Of a DNA stretch of 6,297 bases, positions 1-6,297 are shown piece by piece. A program made the position numbers and the translations under genes. This DNA is from Gemmatimonadota bacterium (GTDB taxonomy: Bacteria; JBHIER01; G020348925), in assembly GCA_020348925.1 (NCBI GenBank), contig CP070758.1:777401-783697 (forward strand). The letters are read 5' to 3'. Each line of letters begins with the position of its first letter. Positions within the stretch are counted from its first letter, which is position 1. Under the pieces are notes generated by a model. That model made no database searches, was not told where the DNA came from, and worked only from the letters and a program-made list of their open reading frames with translations.

Positions 1-2445
1 CAGGACCGTGTCAAAAACCGCCGGCTTGTACGTATCTCCCCATTCCTCAAAAACCGGGAAGAAGAAACCCCACTCCGCCAGACCGAAGCTGATCTTGGGA
101 TAGGCGCTGTTGGGCCCGTCGTTGACCACCGTGGCAGAGACATCGAAGGGCATATTGTGGCACGGATACCGCGGACTCCACCGGATGTTCTCCACGTGCA
201 CCGGCTGGACCGGACGACCGTCAGGTCCGAGATAGAAGTGCTTCGGATAGGGCAGAAACTCGATCTCCACCTCTCCCCACTCACCGTTGCACTTGAAGGC
301 TCTCACCTTGATCACTGTGGCCGTATCAGGCTCCACCTCCCCATCAGGCCAGACCGTCAGTATCAAACTCTCCATGGCATTGGGCGGCAGGGTCCGATCC
401 GTCCAGCTCAGATCGGCTTTCCAGTTCTCCGGCAGGTCTGTCACTCTCAACTCGAACCGCATGGGGTCCTGGTGATCGTTGTGCACCGGTATCGTAATCG
501 GCGCCAGGCCCCACCTGACCGGCTCCTTCTCCCACGGTCCGTCCGGCCAGACCGTCATCCGGCAGCGGCGGCTCTCGTAATATGTCGGCACATCGTCCTC
601 TAAGCACAAACTCATATCCCGGGTCCAGGCCACCACAATGTTCCGCACCCACCAGTTGTGCGTATCTGAGTGGTGATGGAACCCGCAATCACACACGACA
701 GTATCCGCCCCGCCTGCCGGAACAAGAATCTCATCTACACAGGAAGCGAACAATCCGAATGGAAGCATGGTGAACAAGCCCCACGGCCCGTCGAAGAAGG
801 AGACACCCACTATTCGATCCTCATCACACGTGTTGTGGAAAACAGCCTGCACCGTGTAATTGTCGCAGATACACGGGTACTCCCCACGATAGGGATGGCT
901 CCAGGTGATGTCCGGCTCGTGGATCTCAACACACTCGGGCTGGTAGTCCAGACAGACCTCCACCATGTACTCGTAACCGGGGAAACATTTCCATTCACCC
1001 AGCTCCGCATTGTAAATCCAGGAGTGACTCGTCTCGTGACCGTAATCCCCGAAAATCCTCGGCCTGTTCTGCCCGGACGGCATCATCCACACGATGTAAA
1101 AACAACTCTTGGCCGGTATCTGGATGCACGTCTCGTTCACCTCCACCTTCTCCCACTCCCAGTTGCCGATAAAATCACCTGCTCCCACCTGACCCAACCA
1201 GACACCCAGGGGACTCTGCCCAGGGTCAAGCGGTTCACAGGGGGGACAAAAATTTTCACGCCCCAGGTAAACCCACAAATTCACCGATCCTGGATCGTAC
1301 CACTGGAAGGAGACCGACGTCAGCCTGGCCTCGCCCTTGGGATTGTAAAAGCCCACGGCGTAGGTGTCCTGGTCGGCGGTACCGGGACCGCTGCCGATGA
1401 GAAAGTCCTCGGCTGGCTCATCCAGATCGTTATCCATACACGTGTCACCCCAGGAGACGGCCGGAAGAGGACCAATGGTGAAATTATTATCGCTCATATC
1501 AGAGGGTGTGCCGGTGAGGGCATCGGAAATTCGAATCCGGCACTGTATCGAGGGGGTATTGTTTACGGTCCACAGGTGACTAATAGGTGTAGCAGTAACC
1601 GGGCTGGGGACATTGGTGGCAATGGTGTGAGGAAACGTCACACCGCCATCCGTGGACAGTTCAATGTCCACATTGCCGGTGAAAATATGAGCGTGCCACA
1701 CGATAGGAAACGGCCAGCCCACCCCCAATGCTTCACCCCCATTGGGAACATCGACAGTAATCGTCGGATTTGACGTAATGGTGAAATCCGCATCACTCAC
1801 GTCCGTCGGACCCCCACCGGCAGCGTTTGAAATTCGAATACGGCACTGCGTTGAAGGTGTATTAAAAACATTCCATGTATAGCTGGTTGCAGTATGCGAG
1901 ACTGGAGTAGGGATGTTCGTAGCAACGGTGTAAGGATACGTCCCACCCCCATCGATGGAAAGTTCAATATCCACATTACCCGTGAAAATATGAGTGTGCC
2001 AAACGATGATGCGCGGCTCGTCCGCCTCCCAGCTCTCGCCTCCATCGGGAATATCGACAGTGATCGTCGGGTTTGACGTAATCGTGAAATTCGCATTACT
2101 CGCATCCGTCGGACCTCCACCCGCGGCATTAGATATTCGAATACGGCATTGCGTTGAGGGTGTATTGGTTACGGTCCATTGATAGCTAAGAGGTGTGTCA
2201 GTGCTCGGGCTGGGGACGTTGGTGGCAATACTGTAGGGATACGATCCACCCCCATTGGTTGAAAGTTCGATATTCACATTTCCCGTCCAATCAGGGCTGT
2301 GCCACACAATAAAGCGAGGTGTGTCTGCTTCCCATGAATTTCCGCCATTTGGCATATCAAGCATCAAGGTCTGGGCCGGAGTGAAAGAGAGGAAACCTCC
2401 TCCAAACATCATGATGATTATCAAAAGGAAACTTTTTGCCTTCAT
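1..2445 (-). CDS. Large secreted multi-domain protein with three Kre9/KNH-like repeats, a Cys-rich module and CARDB/NEW3-like Ig modules (3' end outside window)
   Basis: The frame is open for 815 codons from an ATG at 2445 to the left edge, with no stop. The start is supported by AGGAGG seven bases upstream and by a signal peptide: Lys2/Lys4, a hydrophobic core to about residue 20, then FTPAQ with likely cleavage near residues 24-25. Three tandem repeats follow at about 28-123, 126-224 and 227-324, each with NGGxSWEA-like and IVWH...GNVxIELS motifs. They resemble the Kre9/KNH-like beta-sandwich repeats of secreted bacterial proteins. Residues 330-505 are a Cys-rich stretch that I cannot assign, with CPPC at 400-403. 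Residues 506-612 and 750-815 look CARDB-like (PDITWS, ENIRWSP, then N-rich adhesive-type strands). Residues 645-735 look like a NEW3-type Ig domain (PENWKADLSW, LPPNAMESLILTV). No catalytic motif is visible. A role as a surface or matrix protein is inference. The gene lies behind the TPR gene on the same strand but is separated from it by a terminator. The C-terminus, and any sorting signal, is not in the window. Confidence 0.92.
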   Translation of the reverse strand, partial: MKAKSFLLIIIMMFGGGFLSFTPAQTLMLDMPNGGNSWEADTPRFIVWHSPDWTGNVNIELSTNGGGSYPYSIATNVPSPSTDTPLSYQWTVTNTPSTQCRIRISNAAGGGPTDASNANFTITSNPTITVDIPDGGESWEADEPRIIVWHTHIFTGNVDIELSIDGGGTYPYTVATNIPTPVSHTATSYTWNVFNTPSTQCRIRISNAAGGGPTDVSDADFTITSNPTITVDVPNGGEALGVGWPFPIVWHAHIFTGNVDIELSTDGGVTFPHTIATNVPSPVTATPISHLWTVNNTPSIQCRIRISDALTGTPSDMSDNNFTIGPLPAVSWGDTCMDNDLDEPAEDFLIGSGPGTADQDTYAVGFYNPKGEARLTSVSFQWYDPGSVNLWVYLGRENFCPPCEPLDPGQSPLGVWLGQVGAGDFIGNWEWEKVEVNETCIQIPAKSCFYIVWMMPSGQNRPRIFGDYGHETSHSWIYNAELGEWKCFPGYEYMVEVCLDYQPECVEIHEPDITWSHPYRGEYPCICDNYTVQAVFHNTCDEDRIVGVSFFDGPWGLFTMLPFGLFASCVDEILVPAGGADTVVCDCGFHHHSDTHNWWVRNIVVAWTRDMSLCLEDDVPTYYESRRCRMTVWPDGPWEKEPVRWGLAPITIPVHNDHQDPMRFELRVTDLPENWKADLSWTDRTLPPNAMESLILTVWPDGEVEPDTATVIKVRAFKCNGEWGEVEIEFLPYPKHFYLGPDGRPVQPVHVENIRWSPRYPCHNMPFDVSATVVNDGPNSAYPKISFGLAEWGFFFPVFEEWGDTYKPAVFDTVL
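1474..2364 (-). repeat. Three tandem about 303-bp coding repeats (101-residue beta-sandwich units)
   Basis: The units cover about 2364-2077, 2070-1774 and 1767-1474 within the secreted-protein gene. The period is exactly 101 codons: GGNSWEA at residues 34-40, GGESWEA at 135-141 and GGEALGV at 236-242. Each unit ends in FTI and carries one cysteine at the same place (residues 100, 201 and 302, in the TQC/IQC-RIRIS motif). At DNA level, 1752-1863 and 2055-2166 match at 97 of 112 positions by my own count, with no gap, which points to fairly recent duplication. Unit 3 is the most divergent at its start, having lost the SWEA tryptophan. Confidence 0.9.
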
Positions 2446-2619
2446 TGCAATTCCTCCTGTGATGAACTCTCCTGTTTTTTTGAGTGATTTGACTGTCCCT
2501 GATGAGGATGCGGTCAATGGATCCAGAGCCAGGGGCACGAAGAGAATACAATGTAAGATAGAAATAACAGTACTTAACCGCAAGCATTAATTGAATAATT
2601 CTTGCCGTTCCCCATCCGC

Positions 2620-2650
2620 TTTCACCGGAGTGAAACGACATATCGTTTCA
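2620..2650. promoter_or_regulatory. Two overlapping inverted repeats upstream of the large secreted-protein gene, possible operator or alternative hairpins
   Basis: TGAAACGA (2631-2638) and TCGTTTCA (2643-2650) form a perfect 8-bp inverted repeat with a 4-base spacer. TTTCAC (2620-2625) and GTGAAA (2630-2635) form a second, perfect 6-bp inverted repeat with the spacer CGGA. The two share 2631-2635, so as RNA they would exclude each other. They lie about 175-205 bases upstream of the start codon at 2445. The symmetry is what the sequence shows. A regulator-binding role is inference, and no known operator consensus is matched. I found no convincing promoter next to them: TTGCGG-17-TATCTT, reading leftward at 2583-2555, is the best of several weak candidates. 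Confidence 0.4.
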
Positions 2651-2740
2651 ATTGAACACCCTTCAAAACCAATATTCTTGCCCACTCTCGAAAATGTGCA
2701 TATCTCATTTATCTTGATTTTATGAATAGTCCGGGTTAAT

Positions 2741-2769
2741 AAAAAAAGGCCGGAACGTCCAGCCTTTTT
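2741..2769 (-). terminator. Rho-independent terminator of the TPR lipoprotein gene
   Basis: AAAAAGGC (2743-2750) pairs with GCCTTTTT (2762-2769). Inside this stem, after one C/A mismatch, GGA pairs with TCC around an ACG loop. Read on the minus strand the GC-rich hairpin is followed by a run of T, and it begins 46 bases after the TAA of the TPR gene. The A/T tracts on both sides would also let it work on the plus strand, but no plus-strand gene ends here. It separates the TPR gene from the secreted-protein gene further left. Confidence 0.85.
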
Positions 2770-2815
2770 GTTGAAATATTCAATTTTGTTTTTTTACATT
2801 GTGTCGCAGCTTGGG

Positions 2816-3148
2816 TTATTCCTGATCGTCGCCACCTTTGAGGCTTTCCGCCTTTTCCAGAGCTTCCTTTCCCTTATCCTCCTCCCCCACCTTAAAATAG
2901 ACAATGCCCAACGCCTCCCAGGCATCGCTATGCATGGGGTCCAGCTGGACAATTCGTTCCAAATAAGGTTGCGCTGCCTCATATTTTTCCATGTTGAAAT
3001 AGACGAGTCCGAGATTATAAATAGCATCGATATCGGTATCGTCCAATTCGACGGCTTTCTGGAAATTGGGAATGGCGTTTTCGTAGTCTTCCCTCTGGGA
3101 GTACAACACTCCGATGTTATAGTACAAATCCTTTTCATCCGGCCTGAG
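2816..3148 (-). pseudogene. C-terminal part of the TPR lipoprotein, cut off by the amber codon
   Basis: This is the same reading frame as the lipoprotein upstream and adds 110 residues ending in TAA at 2818-2816. It holds the end of the interrupted TPR and three more units: YYNIGVLYSQREDYENAI..., IYNLGLVYFNMEKYEAAQ... and AWEALGIVYFKVGEEDKGKEAL..., then an acidic tail (GGDDQE). The TPR spacing of 34 residues continues across the stop without any insertion or deletion. The protein sequence looks well conserved, not decayed. Independent translation could only begin at a weak TTG at 3127, with no good Shine-Dalgarno site, so on its own the fragment is probably not expressed. The alternatives are a sequencing error, a recent nonsense mutation, or read-through that gives the full-length protein. 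Confidence 0.75.
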
Positions 3149-3865
3149 CTAGATGGCCTTCTGATAGGCAGCGATCGCCTCATCGAAGCTTTCCGTCTGC
3201 TCATAAGCCTGCGCGATGTACATCCAGGCATTGGGATTCGTGGGATCCAGATCAAGGGATTTTTTATACTCCTCAGCCGCGTTCGGAAACATTTTTAGAT
3301 TAAAATACGTGGTGGCTAAATTCATTCTGATTTGCGCATCGTTAGGGGCAAGTTCGACAGCTTTCTGGCACGCTGCGATGGCCTCATCGTTGCGCCCCAG
3401 AATGGAATAAACGAAACCCAACTGACTGAAAGATTTCTCCTTCATAGGCCAGATTCGTGTTGCGTTCCCAAAGTATTCAGCGGCCTTATCATATTTTTTG
3501 GCGTTGAGATACGTGATTCCATCATTGTAGTAATCTATCCACATGGTCTCACGGCCGGTCCAATATTTTCTGTCCCCTCGGTTCACAATGCTCTCTTTGG
3601 CAGGATCCAATTTGATGACCGTCTCAAATTCCCGGTTCATCTCCTCGAATTTTTTCGTCTTGGCATACACAACTCCGAGTAAAAAATGGGGTTCCCAATC
3701 TTGAGGAATTTGCTCGACCGCCATCTCCAGCTGGTCCCTAGCCTTGTCCAAATTATCCTGTCCCAGATATAACTTTCCCGAAGTGAGGGCCGCGTTCTTC
3801 GAACAGGAAAGGGAAAAAGCCGTGCACCCTAACACAACCGCAATAAGAAAAAACTTTAACTTCAT
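3149..3865 (-). CDS. TPR-repeat lipoprotein, N-terminal 238 residues, ended by an in-frame amber codon
   Basis: The ATG at 3865 is preceded by GGGAGG about five bases upstream and begins a lipoprotein-type signal: Lys2/Lys4, a hydrophobic core, then FSLSC, giving Cys21 as the probable lipidated residue. VLGC at Cys14 is an alternative, but Lys4 lies close to it. After the signal come TPR helices at about 25-56, 58-91, 110-143, 144-177, 178-211 and 212-238, with classic endings such as KAVELAPND and KSLDLDPTN. TPR lipoproteins act as protein-protein scaffolds at the envelope. The partner is unknown. The frame is stopped by TAG at 3149-3151, inside the sixth repeat just after QKAI, where TPRs normally continue as E/K/Q-L-x-P. 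The same frame then resumes as LRPDEK and stays open to 2816. The intact gene would have 349 residues and about nine TPR-like units. An upstream extension of the open frame to 4270 exists, but it has no signal peptide and crosses the likely promoter. Confidence 0.9.
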   Translation of the reverse strand: MKLKFFLIAVVLGCTAFSLSCSKNAALTSGKLYLGQDNLDKARDQLEMAVEQIPQDWEPHFLLGVVYAKTKKFEEMNREFETVIKLDPAKESIVNRGDRKYWTGRETMWIDYYNDGITYLNAKKYDKAAEYFGNATRIWPMKEKSFSQLGFVYSILGRNDEAIAACQKAVELAPNDAQIRMNLATTYFNLKMFPNAAEEYKKSLDLDPTNPNAWMYIAQAYEQTESFDEAIAAYQKAI

Positions 3866-3944
3866 CGTACCCTCCCGATAGTTATAGATGCATTTGTGTT
3901 TTCCGAGTATCTCCGAGGGGAAAGCCCTCATGAAATTGACATTA

Positions 3945-3972
3945 AATTTATGTAGAAAAAAGGGAAAGTCAA
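3945..3972 (-). promoter_or_regulatory. Sigma70-like promoter of the TPR lipoprotein gene
   Basis: On the minus strand TTGACT (3972-3967) and TAAATT (3950-3945) are separated by 16 bases, matching the -35 and -10 consensus at 5/6 and 4/6. The -10 lies 80 bases upstream of the ATG at 3865. The -35 sits in an inverted repeat, ATTGAC (3935-3940) with GTCAAT (3968-3973), which brackets the promoter. Confidence 0.5.
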
Positions 3973-4119
3973 TATCTTTTTGAAAGATGCTTTTTTCCCA
4001 GAAGTACGATTCCTGAGTTTGTGACAACACACGCACGTATCTCTTTTCAAGAAGATTTCGCGCAGCAGAGCGGCACGCAAAACATTCGTACTCTTGCCCT
4101 ACCTTTCTCCCAATACCGT

Positions 4120-4167
4120 TTCCCCGGATCACTGATGCGTGATCAGTGGTAACGATGGTTCCCCGGA
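4120..4167. repeat. Short direct repeat flanking an inverted repeat
   Basis: TTCCCCGGA occurs at 4120-4128 and again at 4159-4167, 39 bases apart. Between the copies, CACTGAT (4130-4136) and ATCAGTG (4142-4148) form a perfect 7-bp inverted repeat around GCGTG. The function is unknown. A regulator site or a small hairpin is possible, and chance is not excluded for elements this short. Confidence 0.35.
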
Positions 4168-4481
4168 ATCGGGACGGATAGAGGACCGGTATCGATGTGC
4201 GACGTTCGATGCCTGTGGGATGAAAATCTTTGTTGCATGAACCTCCGTTCTTTCTCTCCAAGTTTCGCAAGACGTCTCAACTACGACAATTGACTCCACA
4301 CCGTGTGCAGCGTCGTATTGAAAAAAATGGGCACCGAACAAACGTCTCTGATGCAATAGATTTAAGGCCCCTCGCCGCTTCTCTTTCGTATTCTGTCGGA
4401 ATTCGCAGCTCCTTTTTTCGGAACCCCCAAGGGCAGGTCCGTGATCGTGGGCAAATTTCCTCAAAAAGTTGTAATTTTTAC

Positions 4482-4510
4482 TTGACTTTGCCCTCTTTTT
4501 TTGATAGAAT
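4482..4510 (+). promoter_or_regulatory. Sigma70-like promoter of the VWA/DUF11 gene
   Basis: TTGACT (4482-4487) and TAGAAT (4505-4510) match the -35 and -10 consensus at 5/6 each, with the optimal 17-base spacer. Transcription would start near 4517, leaving an A-rich leader of about 100 bases before the ATG at 4617. This is the best promoter in the window. Confidence 0.7.
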
Positions 4511-4616
4511 GGTAGTTACAGAAAACTGAAAAATGCTTCTTCATCTAAATGGGAGAAAATAGAAGAATTTATTTAATAGCCAATTCGATGAGAGAACTCT
4601 TGAAAAGGAGGAAGAC

Positions 4617-6297
4617 ATGAGAGGAACGTTCGTGGCCGTAGAGAAGATTCTCTTCTTTGGTATCATTTCTCTGATTCTGATGTCACTTCTCGGTCACACA
4701 ACCGCACACGCTGTGGACACCTATCTCGTCCCGGAAAAATCTGTAACTCCTTCTGAGATATGGAAAAAGACCTGTGAACAAACGCCACAGGAGGCAACGT
4801 TGACATTGACACTCACTGGTGCAGGCGATTGTCCCAGTGGGAATCTTGACATCATGCTGATTATTGATCGCTCATCGACAATGTTGACCGATTCACGAAT
4901 AGACAGCGCGAAAGCCGCAGCCCGTGCTTTTATCGATCAATTGCGAGATCAGGATAGAGCCGGTCTCGTCACCTTTGGGGGTGACGCAACACTGGACAAA
5001 GGGTTGACGCCCATGACGCCTGCTGGGAAAGCAGATTTAAAGGCGGCGATCGACACGATTGTAGCTTATGGATGGACAAACATCGGGGACGCCATACGCA
5101 CTGCAAATCATGAATTGGAGGACATAGGCCGACCAGGAGTCGGATGGGTCCAGATTCTCCTGTCCGATGGGATACCGAACAGACCCCTGGGGCTGCCGAA
5201 TCCTCCCGGGCCAGTCGGATATTCAATCATGGCTGCGGACACGGCCAGAATGCTGGGCATACCTATCTACACCATTGGTCTGGCTTTAACAATTCCTGAA
5301 GGCATCCAGCTCCTTCAGACCATCGCCGACACAACGGGCGCAATCTATTACGACTCTCCCACACCCGATGAACTGCGTGACATCTACTTGGACATCGCCG
5401 GTGTCATCATCTGCGACGCTGCCACAGACATCGTCGTCACCGATGTCCTCCAAAGCTATATCAACATTGAGAATGCTTTTACTGTTTCTCCCAACAGCAT
5501 TAGTACAGATCCGATCACACAGGAAAAGACAATAGTCTGGAATGTCCCCGACATTGATGTCGCCAGCAGTTGGGTGGTTTCTTTCAAGATCAGTTCAAAC
5601 GTGGCCGGAAAAGATCTTCCCGTTGATGTCTACGGCGACTCGAAGGTCGAATACACCAGGGACGGCGAAACGGCTGACACTCTCTTTCCTCAAGCCACGA
5701 TTGACGTTTTCGAATGTCTCCAGCCCACTCTTGTGGTCACCAAAACCGACGCCCTGTTCAGCGATGAGGACAGCAATGGTGTCATCAGTCCCGGTGACGT
5801 CATCCTGTACACCATCGTCATAACCAATAACGGCGCTGGGATTGCTACTGGAGTTACCTTCGCTGATACACCGGATGTCAATTCCGATCTTGTCGTCGGA
5901 AGTGTGACGACAAGTCAAGGTACAGTCACCGATGGAAATTTCGGTGGGGACACCACCGTCGGCGTGACGATCGGATCCGTTCCAACAATGAACATGGTGA
6001 CCATCACCTTTCGAGTCACGATCGACGATCCTTTTCCTTTAGGGCTCACCGAAATCGCCAACCAAGGATGGGTCAACAGTAACCAGGTCTCTGACAAGCC
6101 CACGGACGATCCTGACACCCCTGCTCCTGATGATCCCACTGTGACGCCTGTGGTGGCCGGGCCGATCATCGAGGCCGACAAGACGGACACCGATCTCAAC
6201 GGCGGCAACCTCGAACCTGGCGAGACCCTCGAGTACACCGTCACCATCTCCAACTCCGGCAATCAGAACGCCGTCGGCTTACGCTTCACCGATGCCC
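4617..6297 (+). CDS. Secreted VWA-domain protein with DUF11 repeats, adhesin-like (3' end outside window)
   Basis: The frame is open from the ATG at 4617 to the right edge, 560 complete codons. AAGGAGG six bases upstream fixes the start. Residues 1-32 are a signal peptide: Arg2/Lys10, a hydrophobic stretch 11-25, and cleavage probably after AHA. Residues 77-262 form a von Willebrand factor A domain. Its metal-site (MIDAS) motif is DRSST at 84-88, where Thr replaces the usual last Ser, with Thr154 in GWTNIGDAI and Asp184 in LLSDG. Residues 270-368 are a beta-rich linker typical of what follows a VWA domain in such proteins. A DUF11 (TIGR01451-type) repeat spans about 371-492, with TKTD, PGDVILYTIVITNNG and GVTFADTPD. 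A second begins at about 517 (ADKTDTD, EPGETLEYTVTISNSG) and is cut by the window. VWA domains bind ligands through a divalent metal, and DUF11 repeats usually form extended stalks on surface proteins, so adhesion or matrix binding is the likely role. The ligand is unknown. No anchor is seen because the C-terminus lies outside. Confidence 0.94.
   Translation, partial: MRGTFVAVEKILFFGIISLILMSLLGHTTAHAVDTYLVPEKSVTPSEIWKKTCEQTPQEATLTLTLTGAGDCPSGNLDIMLIIDRSSTMLTDSRIDSAKAAARAFIDQLRDQDRAGLVTFGGDATLDKGLTPMTPAGKADLKAAIDTIVAYGWTNIGDAIRTANHELEDIGRPGVGWVQILLSDGIPNRPLGLPNPPGPVGYSIMAADTARMLGIPIYTIGLALTIPEGIQLLQTIADTTGAIYYDSPTPDELRDIYLDIAGVIICDAATDIVVTDVLQSYINIENAFTVSPNSISTDPITQEKTIVWNVPDIDVASSWVVSFKISSNVAGKDLPVDVYGDSKVEYTRDGETADTLFPQATIDVFECLQPTLVVTKTDALFSDEDSNGVISPGDVILYTIVITNNGAGIATGVTFADTPDVNSDLVVGSVTTSQGTVTDGNFGGDTTVGVTIGSVPTMNMVTITFRVTIDDPFPLGLTEIANQGWVNSNQVSDKPTDDPDTPAPDDPTVTPVVAGPIIEADKTDTDLNGGNLEPGETLEYTVTISNSGNQNAVGLRFTDA

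Larger units (their letters stand above)
3866..4616. other. Divergent intergenic region between the TPR lipoprotein and VWA genes
   Basis: These 751 bases separate the two divergent genes. The two ends carry the promoters listed separately. In the middle (about 3980-4470) I see no coding sequence with a recognisable protein, start signal or codon pattern. Open frames there, on both strands, give protein sequences with no domain character. The only structure noted is the short repeat cluster at 4120-4167. The region is longer than a pair of promoters needs, so it may hold a degraded gene or an unrecognised small RNA, but nothing in it supports either. Confidence 0.6.

Noticed and set aside
1240-1245. 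Possible frameshift at a run of six G in the secreted-protein gene
   Set aside because: Reading all six bases gives CPPCEPLDPG and the frame stays open to position 1. A shift appears only if one base is dropped, so the gene is intact here.
670-1773. A 367-codon open frame on the plus strand opposite the secreted-protein gene
   Set aside because: It is antisense to a gene with a signal peptide, a Shine-Dalgarno site and recognisable domains. Its apparent internal repeats only mirror the coding repeats of the real gene, and its protein has no domain character.
1474-2364. CRISPR-like periodicity
   Set aside because: The period is 303 bases, in frame, and encodes protein repeats. There are no short identical repeats with spacers.
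3149-3151. TAG read as a standard sense codon in this genome (alternative genetic code)
   Set aside because: About 1,375 codons in the two other genes contain no in-frame TAG, while CAG is used freely. General reassignment is unlikely, although site-specific read-through is not excluded.
3866-4270. A 135-codon N-terminal extension of the TPR lipoprotein starting at 4270
   Set aside because: The inner ATG at 3865 has a Shine-Dalgarno site and begins a lipoprotein signal, which must be N-terminal. The extension crosses the predicted promoter and has no domain character.
4129-4529. Open frames of about 100 codons on both strands in the divergent region
   Set aside because: They overlap each other and the promoter at 4482-4510, lack ribosome-binding sites, and give proteins with no recognisable features.
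4533-4562. Nine-residue upstream frame (ATG at 4533) in the leader of the VWA gene
   Set aside because: There is no ribosome-binding site and no attenuator-like hairpin or codon run around it.

Overview
The window holds three protein genes, all for exported or membrane-anchored proteins, and no RNA gene, mobile element or CRISPR array that I can recognise. Composition is about 45-65% GC depending on the stretch. The genes are long modular surface proteins (Kre9/KNH-like beta-sandwich repeats, VWA plus DUF11) and a TPR lipoprotein. Such architectures are common in uncultivated environmental diderm lineages and in Bacteroidota/Fibrobacterota-like genomes. That is only an impression of style: nothing here fixes the phylum. 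Shine-Dalgarno sites and sigma70-like promoters are clearly bacterial.

Layout. Positions 1-2445 on the minus strand are the first 815 codons of a large secreted protein that runs off the left edge. It has a signal peptide, three about 101-residue beta-sandwich repeats, a cysteine-rich part of unknown family, and CARDB/NEW3-like Ig modules. Positions 2446-2815 are intergenic, with overlapping inverted repeats (2620-2650) and a terminator (2741-2769) for the next gene. Positions 2816-3865 on the minus strand are a TPR lipoprotein gene interrupted by one in-frame amber codon (3149-3151). Positions 3866-4616 are a 751-base divergent intergenic region with a promoter on each strand and some short repeats. 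Positions 4617-6297 on the plus strand are the first 560 codons of a secreted VWA protein with DUF11 repeats, running off the right edge.

How the genes fit together. The TPR gene and the VWA gene are divergently transcribed, each from its own promoter. The terminator separates the TPR gene from the large secreted-protein gene, so the two minus-strand genes are probably not one simple operon. All three products are expected outside the cytoplasm, so the locus looks like a cell-surface or extracellular-matrix region. No enzyme, secretion machine or sorting signal is visible in the window, and both large proteins lack their C-termini here. I therefore cannot name a pathway.

The points most worth a second look are the single amber codon in an otherwise intact TPR gene, the overlapping inverted repeats upstream of the large secreted protein, the cysteine-rich module that I cannot assign, and GC shifts that coincide roughly with module boundaries in both large genes. 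I do not see a convincing new system.
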